From Natronosalvus vescus (lineage in GTDB: Archaea; Halobacteriota; Halobacteria; Halobacteriales; Natrialbaceae): DNA of 64,000 nucleotides. The position numbers were made by a program, and so were the translations under genes. Shown in pieces: positions 16,074 through 25,018 of this stretch (the stretch's first letter is position 1; each line of letters starts with the position of its first letter). The stretch is from assembly GCF_023973145.1 (NCBI RefSeq), contig NZ_CP099546.1:620001-684000 (forward strand), given 5' to 3'. A model generated the notes under the pieces. The model searched no databases, was not told the DNA's origin, and worked only from the letters and a program-made list of their open reading frames with translations.

Positions 16074-17510
16074 ATGAGTACTCCGGCGCTCGAGGTCGTC
16101 GAGTTTCTGCTCACTACGAGCATCTACTCGGACGACCGTTCGCTCGACGAAAACGATCTCCCGCCGGCGATCCGACGGGTGTTCTGGACTGGTGGGTCAG
16201 GTGGATCGGACGACGATGAGGACGACTCGAGCCACACGCGAACGGGCCGCCACCACGGCGGCATCTCGCGCCCGCTTTCGGCGACCAACACGACGGCCAG
16301 GGACGCCACCGGCGTCGACCGCCCGTGGAACGCCGTCAGCGACCTCATGTTCACCGAGCGGGACGACTTCTCGGGAACCATCTCGCTGACCGAACGCGAA
16401 CTCGCCGAGCGGTGGTACCTCGAGCGCACCGACGAGGAACGCCTCCTCGAGAATCCCACGCTCGCGAAACACTTCGAGGGCCGGGACGACCTCGGATTCG
16501 AAGTCGAGTACGAGGCCGCCCGCGAGCAAAACCGCCCCATCCAGGCCGATCGGGTCTGGATCGACGGCCTGCTCGAGGAGTTCTTCGCCGACGAGGAGGA
16601 CGAGGAGATGCTCGACCTCGTCGAAGTCCGCGCACCAGAAGAGATCGAGATGACCCTCGACGACCTGGTATTGACGCCGGATCAGGAGGCCGAAATCGAG
16701 AAGATCGCCAAGGCGATCGAACACCGCGATTACCTCGCCCAGATCGGCCTCCGCGAGATCGGGAAGTTGCTGTTCGTCGGCCCACCGGGAACGGCCAAGA
16801 CGTCGACGGCGCGGGCGCTGGCCCACGACATGGATCTCCCGTTCGTCGAGGTCAAACTCTCGATGATCACGAGCCAGTACCTCGGGGAGACGGCGAAGAA
16901 CGTCGACAAGACGTTCGAGGTCGCCAAACGGCTCTCGCCGTGTATCCTCTTCATCGACGAGTTCGACTCCGTCGCGAAGACCCGCCGGAGCGACGAACAC
17001 GCCGCGCTCAAGCGGGCGGTCAACACGCTGCTCAAGAGCATCGACAACGTCTCGCTGATCCAGGATGACGTGTTGCTCATTGGGGCGACGAATCACCCCG
17101 ATCAGCTCGACGCCGCCGCCTGGCGACGCTTCGACGAAATCGTCAACTTCCCCAAGCCCGACACTGGCATGCGCGAGGGCATCCTCCGGGTGATTACCCA
17201 CGCAATGGACATCGACGAGTTCGATCCAAAGGCGATCGCCGAGGCCACGGAGGGGTTGACCGGCAGCGACCTCCGGATGGTGCTCCGGGAAGCCGTCCTC
17301 GAGGCGCTGACCGAAAACCGGACGACGCTCACCCAGGACGACCTGCTCGAGGCCGTCGCGGACTTCGAGGAACGGGACAACCTGAAGAACATGGACATGA
17401 TCGACGGCGACCACGACACGCTGGTGGCCGGCGGTGATCTGGGGGCGGCGAGCGATGGTGGGCACGACCATGGCCACGATCACGGGCACGACCACGACCA
17501 CGACCATTGA
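16074..17510 (+). CDS. AAA-family ATPase with His-rich tail
   Basis: A 478-residue cytoplasmic ATPase. The first roughly 200 residues are a family-specific region (LEVVEFLLTTSIYSDDRSLD, RPWNAVSDLMFTERDDFSGT). The AAA core follows with Walker A GPPGTAKTS (near 238-246), Walker B CILFIDEFDS and sensor 1 LIGATNHPDQLD. Next come arginine-finger-region residues in AAAWRRFDEIVNFP and the C-terminal helical lid (LTGSDLRMVLREAVLEAL). The protein ends in an unusual His/Asp/Gly tail (HDHGHDHGHDHDHDH) that could bind divalent metals. The core resembles FtsH/Cdc48-like AAA modules without a protease domain. It stands alone; its substrate is unknown. Confidence 0.9.
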   Translation: MSTPALEVVEFLLTTSIYSDDRSLDENDLPPAIRRVFWTGGSGGSDDDEDDSSHTRTGRHHGGISRPLSATNTTARDATGVDRPWNAVSDLMFTERDDFSGTISLTERELAERWYLERTDEERLLENPTLAKHFEGRDDLGFEVEYEAAREQNRPIQADRVWIDGLLEEFFADEEDEEMLDLVEVRAPEEIEMTLDDLVLTPDQEAEIEKIAKAIEHRDYLAQIGLREIGKLLFVGPPGTAKTSTARALAHDMDLPFVEVKLSMITSQYLGETAKNVDKTFEVAKRLSPCILFIDEFDSVAKTRRSDEHAALKRAVNTLLKSIDNVSLIQDDVLLIGATNHPDQLDAAAWRRFDEIVNFPKPDTGMREGILRVITHAMDIDEFDPKAIAEATEGLTGSDLRMVLREAVLEALTENRTTLTQDDLLEAVADFEERDNLKNMDMIDGDHDTLVAGGDLGAASDGGHDHGHDHGHDHDHDH

Positions 17511-17750
17511 CGACGACGCGTCAATGACTGTTATCCGTCGATGACGGCTGCACGATTCTACGGGACTGTCACGTAACCGGTAATCGACAGGCACGACTCG
17601 GAGGGACGTCAGTTTCCCCAAACGAACCGTCAGTCCGCACGAGCCGTTAGTCCACAGACAGGGGCACTCGCGGCGAGCGATCCCAAATCGACCACCTCCC
17701 TTCGTTCCCGACCGACAGGATATTGCCAGTCGACACGCCTCTGACCAGTA

Positions 17751-18983
17751 GTGAAGCGAAACGACCGTGCGATAGCCGCCTTTACCAGCCTCGGTCACGG
17801 CACTTTTCACGGCCTGGAGCTAGCGATTCCGTTGTTCGTTCCGTTGTGGCTCGCCGAGTTCGACGCTTCGCCCACCGCGCTGGGTCTCGTCGTCGCAATC
17901 GGCTACGCCCTGATTGGCTTCGTCGCGCCGCTCGCGGGCGTCCTCGCCGATCGGTACGGATCGAAGCGAATCGTTCTCGTCTCCATCGGCGGGATGGGAC
18001 TCGCCTTTAGTGCCCTGAGCGCCGCCAGTTCGCTCGCCACGCTCGCTGCCGTGCTCATCGTCTGGGGAACCGCTGCTGGCCTCTATCACCCAGCGGGACT
18101 CTCGCTCATTAGCCGCGGGGCGACCCGTCGAGGTTCCGTCCTCGCCTGGCACGGTGCCGGTGGGAATCTCGGGATGGTAATCGTTCCCCTCGCCGTCGTC
18201 TTCCTGTTACTCGTGGTCGACTGGCGAACCGCCGCCGTCGTCCTCGTCGTCCCCGCTGCACTCTGTGTCACCGTCGGCTTTCTCCTCGAGTTCGAGACCC
18301 ACGAAATCAGGGACGAACACACGAAACCGTCCGATTCTGCCACCAGAGTCCACACGTCACTTCGCCGGTTTCTCAGGGATACCCGAACGCTCTTCGTCGG
18401 TGGCTTCCTGCTCATCCTTGCGATCCAGATGGTATACGGGACGTACTATCGCGGCATATTCACGTTCTTGCCGGACGTCCTCGGTGATTTGCCGGTCTTC
18501 GCACCCGTCGCCGTCGGCGCTCACGAACTCGAGGCGAGTCAACTGGCCTACTCGGGGCTCCTGCTTATCGGCGTCTTCGGCCAGTACGCTGGGGGAATGC
18601 TCAGCGACCGACGCCAGCCCGAGTGGGTACTACTCGCGACGGTGGCCACGCTCACCGTCGCGTCGCTGTTGTTCGTCCCGGCCGCTAACGCAGGACTGCT
18701 CCCGTTGCTCGTTATCTGTGCCATTCTCGGGTTCTGCATCTACGCATTCGCCCCGGTCGTCCAGATCCTCGTCGCTGACTACGTCGCCGATCACCAGCAC
18801 GGACTCTCATACGGCTACGTCTACCTGGGAACCTTCGGGGTCGGCGCTGGTGGGGCCGCTATCGCTGGAGCCACCCTCGAGTGGGGTGGCACGACCGCGC
18901 TGTTTGCTGTTCTCGCCGGTCTCGTCGCGTTGTGTGCGGTACTCGTGGGCGGGCTCGTCGCCGTGGCACCAGCTAGCCAGTAG
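17751..18983 (+). CDS. MFS transporter, fosmidomycin-resistance (Fsr)-like
   Basis: A 410-residue major facilitator protein with about twelve membrane helices, starting with GTG. The first helix (FTSLGHGTFHGLELAIPLFV) contains the conserved GH, loop 2-3 has GVLADRYGSKR, and helix 4-5 has AAGLYHPAGLSLISRG, a strong signature of the Fsr subgroup of drug exporters. A cytoplasmic loop of about 40 residues divides the two halves (HEIRDEHTKPSDSATRVHTS). The last helices are rich in Ala and Val. Export of an inhibitor-like small molecule is likely from the family, with no genetic context to sharpen it. Confidence 0.88.
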   Translation: MKRNDRAIAAFTSLGHGTFHGLELAIPLFVPLWLAEFDASPTALGLVVAIGYALIGFVAPLAGVLADRYGSKRIVLVSIGGMGLAFSALSAASSLATLAAVLIVWGTAAGLYHPAGLSLISRGATRRGSVLAWHGAGGNLGMVIVPLAVVFLLLVVDWRTAAVVLVVPAALCVTVGFLLEFETHEIRDEHTKPSDSATRVHTSLRRFLRDTRTLFVGGFLLILAIQMVYGTYYRGIFTFLPDVLGDLPVFAPVAVGAHELEASQLAYSGLLLIGVFGQYAGGMLSDRRQPEWVLLATVATLTVASLLFVPAANAGLLPLLVICAILGFCIYAFAPVVQILVADYVADHQHGLSYGYVYLGTFGVGAGGAAIAGATLEWGGTTALFAVLAGLVALCAVLVGGLVAVAPASQ

Positions 18984-19099
18984 CTCGTCGCTACCAATCA
19001 CCTCGAGCGGTGGCTCGACCTGCCAACCCGAAAAACCATCACGAACGTTTTGACGGATTTGTCAGTATCCTCTTGAAGGCGATTGTCGTGGTTCCCTGT

Positions 19100-21190
19100 A
19101 TGTCACGGCAGCCAGTCGATCGACGATCAGTACTCAAAGCCTCCGGTGCGCTCGCCGGCGCTAGCGTGCTCGGCTTGCTCGGAACGACACCTGTCACGGC
19201 GACCGACGGGATCGAATCTACGAGCGGTGAGACCGAACCGCGATACGACCTCGCCGATCCGGAATCGCAGTACGTCGAGGTCGAGTTCACCTTCGAGAAC
19301 CGCGACGGCAAGGAAGTGACGGAATCTCCCTCGCTGTATGGCGAGATTATCCGGCCAGTCGACTCGAACGGGGAGATCGTCGAGGACGTCCCCGTTATCC
19401 TGACGTACTCGCCGTACAACGACCTCTACCAGGCGCTCAACGGCGGCGACAGTCCAGCGAAAGACGGCATCGCGGAGTTCTTCGTTCCGCGGGGGTACGC
19501 TCGAGCCCAGTTCGATCTCATCGGGACGCGCAACTCGGGGGGTTACTACGACTACGGCGGCATCCGCGAGCGTCTCAGCGGAGCCGAACTGATCGACGCC
19601 CTCGGCGAGATGGACTGGACGAACGGGAATATCGGCATGATCGGGGGCTCCTACGACGGGACGACCCAGTTGGCGGCCGCCATCGAGGCGCCCGACCACC
19701 TGCAAGCGATTATCCCGCAGGTCGCTATCGACCGCTGGTACGACTACCGCTTCCACGGTGCGTGCCCGTGGGACACCTACGGCACGCCGACGCTGTTCGA
19801 CTTCGGGTTCGGATTGCTCCCGCCGGCGGCCGTCGAGTACCCCGACGAACTGCTCGACTCGCTCACGACGCGGATCGAACCAGGTGAGCGCCTCGAGCAC
19901 GAGATTCGTTCCTACGAATACGATCCGCCATACGACGAGTTCTGGACGGAACGGGACTACCGCCGCCGCGCGGATCGAGTCGAGTGTGCGGTCATGATGG
20001 AAGCCGGCTGGGAGGATCGCAACGTCAAGCGGTGGGGGACGACGCGGTTCTACGAGGCGCTGCCCGACGACCATCCGAAACGGCTCGTGGTCGGCGACTG
20101 GGGACACGCCGCCGGTCAGTATCCCGACATCGCGGCCCTCTATCACGGCTGGTTCGACCACTGGCTGGTCGAGGGCGTCGAGACCGACGTTATGGAACTT
20201 CCCCCGGTGGACGTCCAGTCGGCGTCTTCGCCCCGAACGCAGTTTGAGACGTGGCCGCCCGCCGATAGTCAGACACTCGCGCTCCCGCTCGTTCGCGACG
20301 ATCCCGGGGCCGGCGAACTCGAGTTGCTCGGCACCGGCGTCTCGACGTTCGAGGACGGCTCGCCGCCGATCGAGGAGGACGGGATGTTCGCCGAGCGCGC
20401 CTCCGGCGACGACCACCTCATGTTCGAAACCTCTGCACTCGAGGACGACGTCCGCATCGCTGGCCGCCTCACGGCCGACCTCCTCGCGGCCTCGGACGAC
20501 GACACCTGGTTCACGGCCGTCGTCTACGAGCGTCGATCCGACGGCAGCACCCGCATCTTCGCCCGCGGGTTCTGGAACACTCGGTTCCGCCGCGGCATCG
20601 ACGAGGAGTCGCCAACGCCGACCGATCGAGCCTACCGCGTGCCGATCGAGTGCTGGGACATCGACTGGACGCTCGAGGCTGGCTCCCGGCTCGGTCTCGT
20701 CGTCGCCTCGGACAACGCCGACTGGGTACGACACGATCCGGATCTCGAGGGGACGAACCAGGTCGTCCTCGGGGAATCGGCCCTCAGGATGGACGCCATC
20801 GTCGACGACGTCGATGCGCCGACCTTCCCCAACGCGACGCTCGCCCGCGACCAGGACGCCTCGGTGTACACGGCCGGTCAGACCGCCCGCGTGACGATCA
20901 CCGTCGAGGAGACGACCGAGGAGGCGCTCGTTCGCGACCGCCTCCCCGACGGGTGGACAGTGCTCGACGGCGACGACCACACGATTACCGAACTCGAGGG
21001 CGCGACCTACGTCGAGTTCGAGGAACCCCTGAACGACGGGGAATCGGTGCGCTACTATGCGGAAGTGCCCGGCGAGACGGGCGACCACGAGTTCGGCCCG
21101 CTCGAGTACAGTGCGACCGGCGAACTCTGGGCGAGCGACGCTGATACGTCGGCGGCGGTGACGGTACTCGGGCTGGATACGAGTCTCTAA
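19100..21190 (+). CDS. secreted CocE/NonD-type alpha/beta hydrolase (X-Pro dipeptidyl-peptidase-like)
   Basis: A 696-residue protein. ATG 19100 puts the Tat signal at the start (DRRSVLKASGALAGASVLGL) with an AT-A-type end (TPVTATDG) and no lipobox Cys, so it is probably a soluble secreted enzyme. The catalytic fold is visible: YNDLYQALNGG near 107-115, GTRNSGGYY, and the nucleophile elbow GMIGGSYDG with Ser184. A conserved WFDHWLVEG segment and a late His in VVGDWGHAAGQ follow. A jelly-roll domain of the CocE/PepX type comes next (about 390-560). The last roughly 100 residues form an extra beta domain (ARVTITVEETTEE). Likely a peptidase or esterase; the substrate is unproven. Confidence 0.87.
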   Translation: MSRQPVDRRSVLKASGALAGASVLGLLGTTPVTATDGIESTSGETEPRYDLADPESQYVEVEFTFENRDGKEVTESPSLYGEIIRPVDSNGEIVEDVPVILTYSPYNDLYQALNGGDSPAKDGIAEFFVPRGYARAQFDLIGTRNSGGYYDYGGIRERLSGAELIDALGEMDWTNGNIGMIGGSYDGTTQLAAAIEAPDHLQAIIPQVAIDRWYDYRFHGACPWDTYGTPTLFDFGFGLLPPAAVEYPDELLDSLTTRIEPGERLEHEIRSYEYDPPYDEFWTERDYRRRADRVECAVMMEAGWEDRNVKRWGTTRFYEALPDDHPKRLVVGDWGHAAGQYPDIAALYHGWFDHWLVEGVETDVMELPPVDVQSASSPRTQFETWPPADSQTLALPLVRDDPGAGELELLGTGVSTFEDGSPPIEEDGMFAERASGDDHLMFETSALEDDVRIAGRLTADLLAASDDDTWFTAVVYERRSDGSTRIFARGFWNTRFRRGIDEESPTPTDRAYRVPIECWDIDWTLEAGSRLGLVVASDNADWVRHDPDLEGTNQVVLGESALRMDAIVDDVDAPTFPNATLARDQDASVYTAGQTARVTITVEETTEEALVRDRLPDGWTVLDGDDHTITELEGATYVEFEEPLNDGESVRYYAEVPGETGDHEFGPLEYSATGELWASDADTSAAVTVLGLDTSL

Positions 21191-21369
21191 CGGGACGGTA
21201 CCAATCCGTCGCGGCAAACCGTCGCGGGTAACAGCCTTGTGCCCCACGCCCGTAGCCATCGGCGATGAGGCAGGTGTTATGGACGTGCCGGTCGAGAGGA
21301 TGTCTCGAGGGAACGATGGAGCGATCGTCGATCCGTAGCTCCGTCAGCGCGGAGAGGTGTCGGTGACCC

Positions 21370-22194
21370 ATGCGCGTCACGCTGCTCGGAACCGGCGACA
21401 CCACCGGCACGCCGACCGTCGGCTGTGACTGTGAGACTTGCCAGCTCGCCAGGGAACGGAACCTCGAGCGCACCCGATTTTCGGTGCACGTCCAAAACGG
21501 GCGGACGGGCGAGTGTCTGTTGGTCGACGCCAGCCCGGACTTTCGCTACCAGTTTCTCCGGGACGGCGTCGCCTTGCCGGACGCGGCGATCATCACCCAC
21601 ATCCACTTCGACCACCTCGACGGGCTGGGCAACGTGTTTCGGCTCCTCCGCGACATCGACGTTTACGCGGCCGACGAAACCGACCCCCAGACCGGCCAGA
21701 GCGTCGCCGAGACGATTGAACGCGACTATCACTACCTCGACGCGGTGACCGTCGAGGCGCGACCGCCGCTCGAGCCGTTCGAGACCTGCGGCCTTGAGGT
21801 GACCCTGGTGCCGGTTGTCCACCCACCGCTAGTGTGTTACGGGCTCGCGATCGAAGACCCCGAAACGGGTGCGAAGCTCTCGATCACCGGCGATACGACG
21901 TACGCGATCCCCGACGAGTCACGGGCGGTGCTCGCCGATCCCGATCTCCTCCTGGCGGAGGCCATCGTGCCCGCCCACCTCTGTGACAAACATCCGATGG
22001 GCGGCCGAGACGAAGGCCCCGACGGCGTCCCGCGAACGTTCGGGACGAAACACATGACTCGAGAGGGAGCGCTGGCACTGGCGGACGAGCTCGAGGCCAC
22101 GAAGACGCGGCTGGTTCACGTCGCACACTTCTATCCCGCCGACGAGGCGTTCGAGGAGCCGCTGGCGATAGACGGCGAGCAGTATGAGTTGTAG
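21370..22194 (+). CDS. PhnP-like metallo-beta-lactamase-fold hydrolase
   Basis: A 274-residue enzyme. The N-terminal GTGDTTGTPTVGCDCETC carries a Cys trio (C19, C21, C24). This matches the extra structural zinc site of PhnP, the phosphoribosyl cyclic phosphate phosphodiesterase. The active-site motif is THIHFDHLDGLGN, followed by PVVHPP, ITGDTTYAI (Asp bridge) and VHVAHFYP (last His). PhnP itself works in phosphonate breakdown, but no phosphonate genes are nearby, so a general cyclic phosphodiesterase role is safer. An insertion near 200-225 (DKHPMGGRDEGPDGVPRTFG) covers the region before the C-terminal His. Confidence 0.88.
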   Translation: MRVTLLGTGDTTGTPTVGCDCETCQLARERNLERTRFSVHVQNGRTGECLLVDASPDFRYQFLRDGVALPDAAIITHIHFDHLDGLGNVFRLLRDIDVYAADETDPQTGQSVAETIERDYHYLDAVTVEARPPLEPFETCGLEVTLVPVVHPPLVCYGLAIEDPETGAKLSITGDTTYAIPDESRAVLADPDLLLAEAIVPAHLCDKHPMGGRDEGPDGVPRTFGTKHMTREGALALADELEATKTRLVHVAHFYPADEAFEEPLAIDGEQYEL

Positions 22195-22214
22195 CGCAGA
22201 GGGAGTCCGGTGAT

Positions 22215-23384
22215 CTAAGAGAACCGATCGAGTCCCGACTGTCGTCGTCGTTTTCCTGCCGGGTCGGCGACCCACGATGTCCACCGGTCGCGTTCGGCTG
22301 TGAGATTCACGTCGGGTTCATCCGCAGATTCGTAGCCGGGACACGCCGATCCGCAATCGGCATTCGCGTCGACAACTCGCTCCGCCCACTCGCAGTACGG
22401 AAGGGTCGCCCCATCCTGCTCGAGCGGCGTACACCGCGCACAGGCCGGGAAGCCGTACGTCCGCCACCCTTTTCCGTATGCCCGCTCGGCGATTCGCCGC
22501 CGGATGCGGGCTTTCTCGGACGGCGAGACGACCGCGATGTCGGTGCGGCCTGGCTGGTACTCGAGCGGCTCGATTCCCGATTGATCGACTGGAAGCGGCG
22601 TTGGCTCGCGTATGACCTCGATCGTGACGGAGGCGATACCTGGCTCTCCTGGTAAAAATCCACTTTCTATAGTATTAACCTCGAAATCTATAGTGTTGAA
22701 TTTCGATAGATCGGTACGGCCACCACCATCACCGCTACCTTCGTCGCTGTTTTCGTCTCTACCCCCACCGCTGACTCTACCTTCGACGCCACCTCGAGTC
22801 CCCCGGTGCACCCGCCAGACGCCGACCTCCTCGGGAATTCGGTTGAGATGTGCTCGCGTCACGTAGCTCTCGGTCGCCAGAATCGCCGCATCGACCAGCC
22901 CCAGGCTCACGTCGAGTCGCAGCTGGGCCTCGAGGTCGCCCGGCCGGCCGAGGTCGGGCTTGTTCTCGATGCCGATCAGCGACCCATACCAGTCGGGGTA
23001 GCGGGCGACCTGGCGGATGTACTCACGACCACGGCGACGTTCGGCCTCGAAGAACCCGATCTCGAGGGCGCGGTCGACGACTCGGCGCGCCGTATCTGGA
23101 TGGCAGTCAAAACAGTCCTTCCAGTAGCGGGCGCGCCCCGTCCCGACGTCGGCCGCGAGCGCCAGGTCGGGGATTGCCTCGGGCGTGATCGCCGTCCGCT
23201 CGTCGAACTCGGGGCCGGGTTCCACGCAGACGATGTCGAGAATCCGTCCGCCCGGGTTGGCGACGCTGCCGCCGAGCTGGCGGGCGAGGAGTCCCAGCCC
23301 CTCGTGCCGGCGCTCGAGGGCCCCACAGAGCTCGAGTTCGAACGCAAACTCGCTCACTGTCTCGTCTGGGGGCGCGTCGGACAT
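22215..23384 (-). CDS. haloarchaeal DUF5787-type protein with nuclease-like and Cys-cluster features
   Basis: A 389-residue protein that I place, with moderate certainty, in the haloarchaeal DUF5787 group. The first two thirds hold a helical region followed by LIGIENKPDLGRPGD, where an ExK pair after hydrophobic strands resembles the PD-(D/E)XK nuclease core, then LEAQLRLDVSLGLVDAAILA. The C-terminus has CARC, LPYCEW and CGSAC (Cys near 329, 332, 344, 355, 359). This spacing can hold zinc or an Fe-S cluster as in Cas4/AddB-type nucleases. Between them sits a Gly/Asp/Glu-rich, AT-rich linker (bases about 22650-22800) that looks inserted. It faces the BsuPI gene across a 40-base gap. Nuclease activity is inference only. 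Confidence 0.7.
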   Translation of the reverse strand: MSDAPPDETVSEFAFELELCGALERRHEGLGLLARQLGGSVANPGGRILDIVCVEPGPEFDERTAITPEAIPDLALAADVGTGRARYWKDCFDCHPDTARRVVDRALEIGFFEAERRRGREYIRQVARYPDWYGSLIGIENKPDLGRPGDLEAQLRLDVSLGLVDAAILATESYVTRAHLNRIPEEVGVWRVHRGTRGGVEGRVSGGGRDENSDEGSGDGGGRTDLSKFNTIDFEVNTIESGFLPGEPGIASVTIEVIREPTPLPVDQSGIEPLEYQPGRTDIAVVSPSEKARIRRRIAERAYGKGWRTYGFPACARCTPLEQDGATLPYCEWAERVVDANADCGSACPGYESADEPDVNLTAERDRWTSWVADPAGKRRRQSGLDRFS

Positions 23385-23424
23385 AAGCCTGTACCGTCGT
23401 CTCGAGCACGTGACGCCGAATCGC

Positions 23425-23757
23425 CTAGACCGAGAAAGGCGTCCGCGCCGTACAGTCGTGATTGTTCGCGTTTAACTCGCCGACGGCGGTGTACTCGCCG
23501 GACTCGAGTTGGTCGCCCTGTGCCTCGTAGGTGGCCGTCTCGCCGGCGACGAGCTCCTGGCTGGAGAGCACCTGGGTGAACATACGGGTGTCGGTGAACC
23601 GCCAGCGTTCCTCGCCGTCGGATTCGACGGCGAAGTCCGCCTTGCAGCCGTTTCGAAACTGGAACGTGACCGGCTCACTACCCGTATTCTCCACCACCAG
23701 CGAGAACGTCGGGACGCCGTCGGTGACCGAGACGTCGAGTGTGCCCTCGAGTGTCAT
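23425..23757 (-). CDS. BsuPI-like (intracellular proteinase inhibitor) domain protein
   Basis: A 110-residue, all-beta protein without signal peptide. The pattern VENTGSEPVTFQFRNGCKAD, then ERWRFTDTRMFTQVL, and LVAGETATYEAQGDQ followed by GEYTAVGELNANNHDC matches the BsuPI inhibitor/immunoglobulin-like domain named after the Bacillus intracellular protease inhibitor. Many members are probably binding modules rather than inhibitors. It lies upstream of the nuclease-like gene on the same strand (40-base gap), so the two may be co-transcribed. Target unknown. Confidence 0.8.
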   Translation of the reverse strand: MTLEGTLDVSVTDGVPTFSLVVENTGSEPVTFQFRNGCKADFAVESDGEERWRFTDTRMFTQVLSSQELVAGETATYEAQGDQLESGEYTAVGELNANNHDCTARTPFSV

Positions 23758-23857
23758 AGCTCTCCGTTCGTCCGACGACCCTATATTCCTTGCGCTGGAG
23801 ACGAAATAATGGCGGTGGGAGGTCGAACGTCACGACTTTCTATCCCGGATTCGAAAG

Positions 23858-24778
23858 ATGGGTGTGTACGTAGTCGGGTACGAACCCCGCCGGCCGGACG
23901 CGAACGCTGATAGGTCGGGAGCGAACGTTGATGGGTCGGGAGCGAACACTGTCGAGAGCCGAACCGACAGCGAGCTTGGAGCCGATAGAACGCCGGACTC
24001 GCGCCTCCCCGCTTCAGCGAGCTACCTCAAGGCGGCCGCGCTGGTGCTCAGCGACGCGAACGGGACGCCCACATCTGTGACTCGGCTTCCCCTCGAGCCC
24101 GGCACCACGCTCGAGTACACCCTGGGCGATCGCCAGTGCGCCGGATCGCTCGAGGGGGACGTCCACCATCCCTGCGACCGCCCAACTGCACCGTACTGCT
24201 CGTACCACACCACCACGTGGGTCTGCGCTCGCTGTACGGGTACCTGCCTGAAAGACGAGATGGACTGTTACGAGGAACACGCGGTCTACCTCGCAGCGTT
24301 CGCCCCGGATACGTTCAAGGTCGGGGTCACCCGGAGTTGGCGACTCGAGACCCGCCTCAGAGAGCAGGGTGCCGATCGGGCGGCGCACGTCCACACCGTC
24401 TCGAACGGCCGGATCGCTCGCGAACTCGAGGCCGACATCGCCCGGGAACACGGACTCGTCGATCGAGTTCGAACCGACGCGAAACTCGAGAGTCTGGCGG
24501 CGACCGTCGACGACGCCTGGGAGTCCCTCCTCGCACGCGAGGCGTTCGACGTCCTCGACCGGGTCGACTTCGAGTGGGAACTCGACCTCGAGCGCCAGCC
24601 GGTTCGGGAAGTCATGGCCACGGGCACCGTCGTGGGGACGAAAGGCCGGCTGCTGGTGCTCGAGCGCGGCGGGACGACCTACGCGGTCGACATGCGCGAT
24701 CTGGTCGGGTACGAACTCGAGGAGGCGGGGCCGGAGTCGACGCGTCGGCTCCAGTCGTCGCTGGGCTCGTTCTCGTGA
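23858..24778 (+). CDS. DUF2797 family protein
   Basis: A 306-residue protein. The middle has a Cys/His-rich zinc-binding stretch (CDRPTAPYCSYH, VCARCTGTC). It is followed by VYLAAFAPDTFKVGVTRSWR and LETRLREQGAD, the hallmark of DUF2797, whose strands and Arg resemble GIY-YIG/T5orf172-type nuclease cores. Near the N-terminus is an in-frame 21-base tandem repeat (ANADRSG, ANVDGSG) that lengthens a low-complexity region. The C-terminal part (TGTVVGTKGRLLVLERGGTTY) looks like a small beta barrel. Cytoplasmic. A nucleic-acid role is plausible from fold resemblance but not demonstrated. Confidence 0.85.
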   Translation: MGVYVVGYEPRRPDANADRSGANVDGSGANTVESRTDSELGADRTPDSRLPASASYLKAAALVLSDANGTPTSVTRLPLEPGTTLEYTLGDRQCAGSLEGDVHHPCDRPTAPYCSYHTTTWVCARCTGTCLKDEMDCYEEHAVYLAAFAPDTFKVGVTRSWRLETRLREQGADRAAHVHTVSNGRIARELEADIAREHGLVDRVRTDAKLESLAATVDDAWESLLAREAFDVLDRVDFEWELDLERQPVREVMATGTVVGTKGRLLVLERGGTTYAVDMRDLVGYELEEAGPESTRRLQSSLGSFS

Positions 24779-24787
24779 TCACTCGAG

Positions 24788-24922
24788 CTATCGCAACAGT
24801 GCGAGCACCAGTCCGAGCACACTCAAGACGAACACGAGCGCGATCGCGAGGACGAGCGCGGCCAGCAACAGCTCGTCGCTCACGTCGAGTACGTCGATCA
24901 CCGACAGTGTCGTCCACGCCAT
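24788..24922 (-). CDS. 44-residue single-span membrane microprotein
   Basis: A short frame on the minus strand encodes MAWTTLSVIDVLDVSDELLL, then one long hydrophobic helix (about residues 17-42, AALVLAIALVFVLSV) ending in LLR. It starts with ATG at 24922 and stops with TAG at 24788, in the 240-base gap between the DUF2797 gene and the Gly/Met-rich protein gene. The strict hydrophobic span with an acidic start is unlikely by chance in GC-rich DNA. Conservation should be tested. Function unknown. Confidence 0.55.
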   Translation of the reverse strand: MAWTTLSVIDVLDVSDELLLAALVLAIALVFVLSVLGLVLALLR

Positions 24923-25018
24923 AGCCGGTGTGCGCAGTCAGCGCTCCTAACTGTTGTCCTGCGCGACTGTAACTCCCGAGATAACAATCCTTTTCCGACC
25001 TGCTCGAGAACTTCGGGT

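Noticed and set aside
17510-17750. Small gene between the AAA ATPase and MFS genes
   Set aside because: No open frame with start, codon bias or motif; only short repeats like CCGTCAGTCC/CCGTTAGTCC.
23425-24778. Toxin-antitoxin or defence island (BsuPI plus DUF2797 plus nuclease-like genes)
   Set aside because: The genes have opposite orientations, no known defence partners and no mobile-element signs. Neighbourhood alone is not enough.
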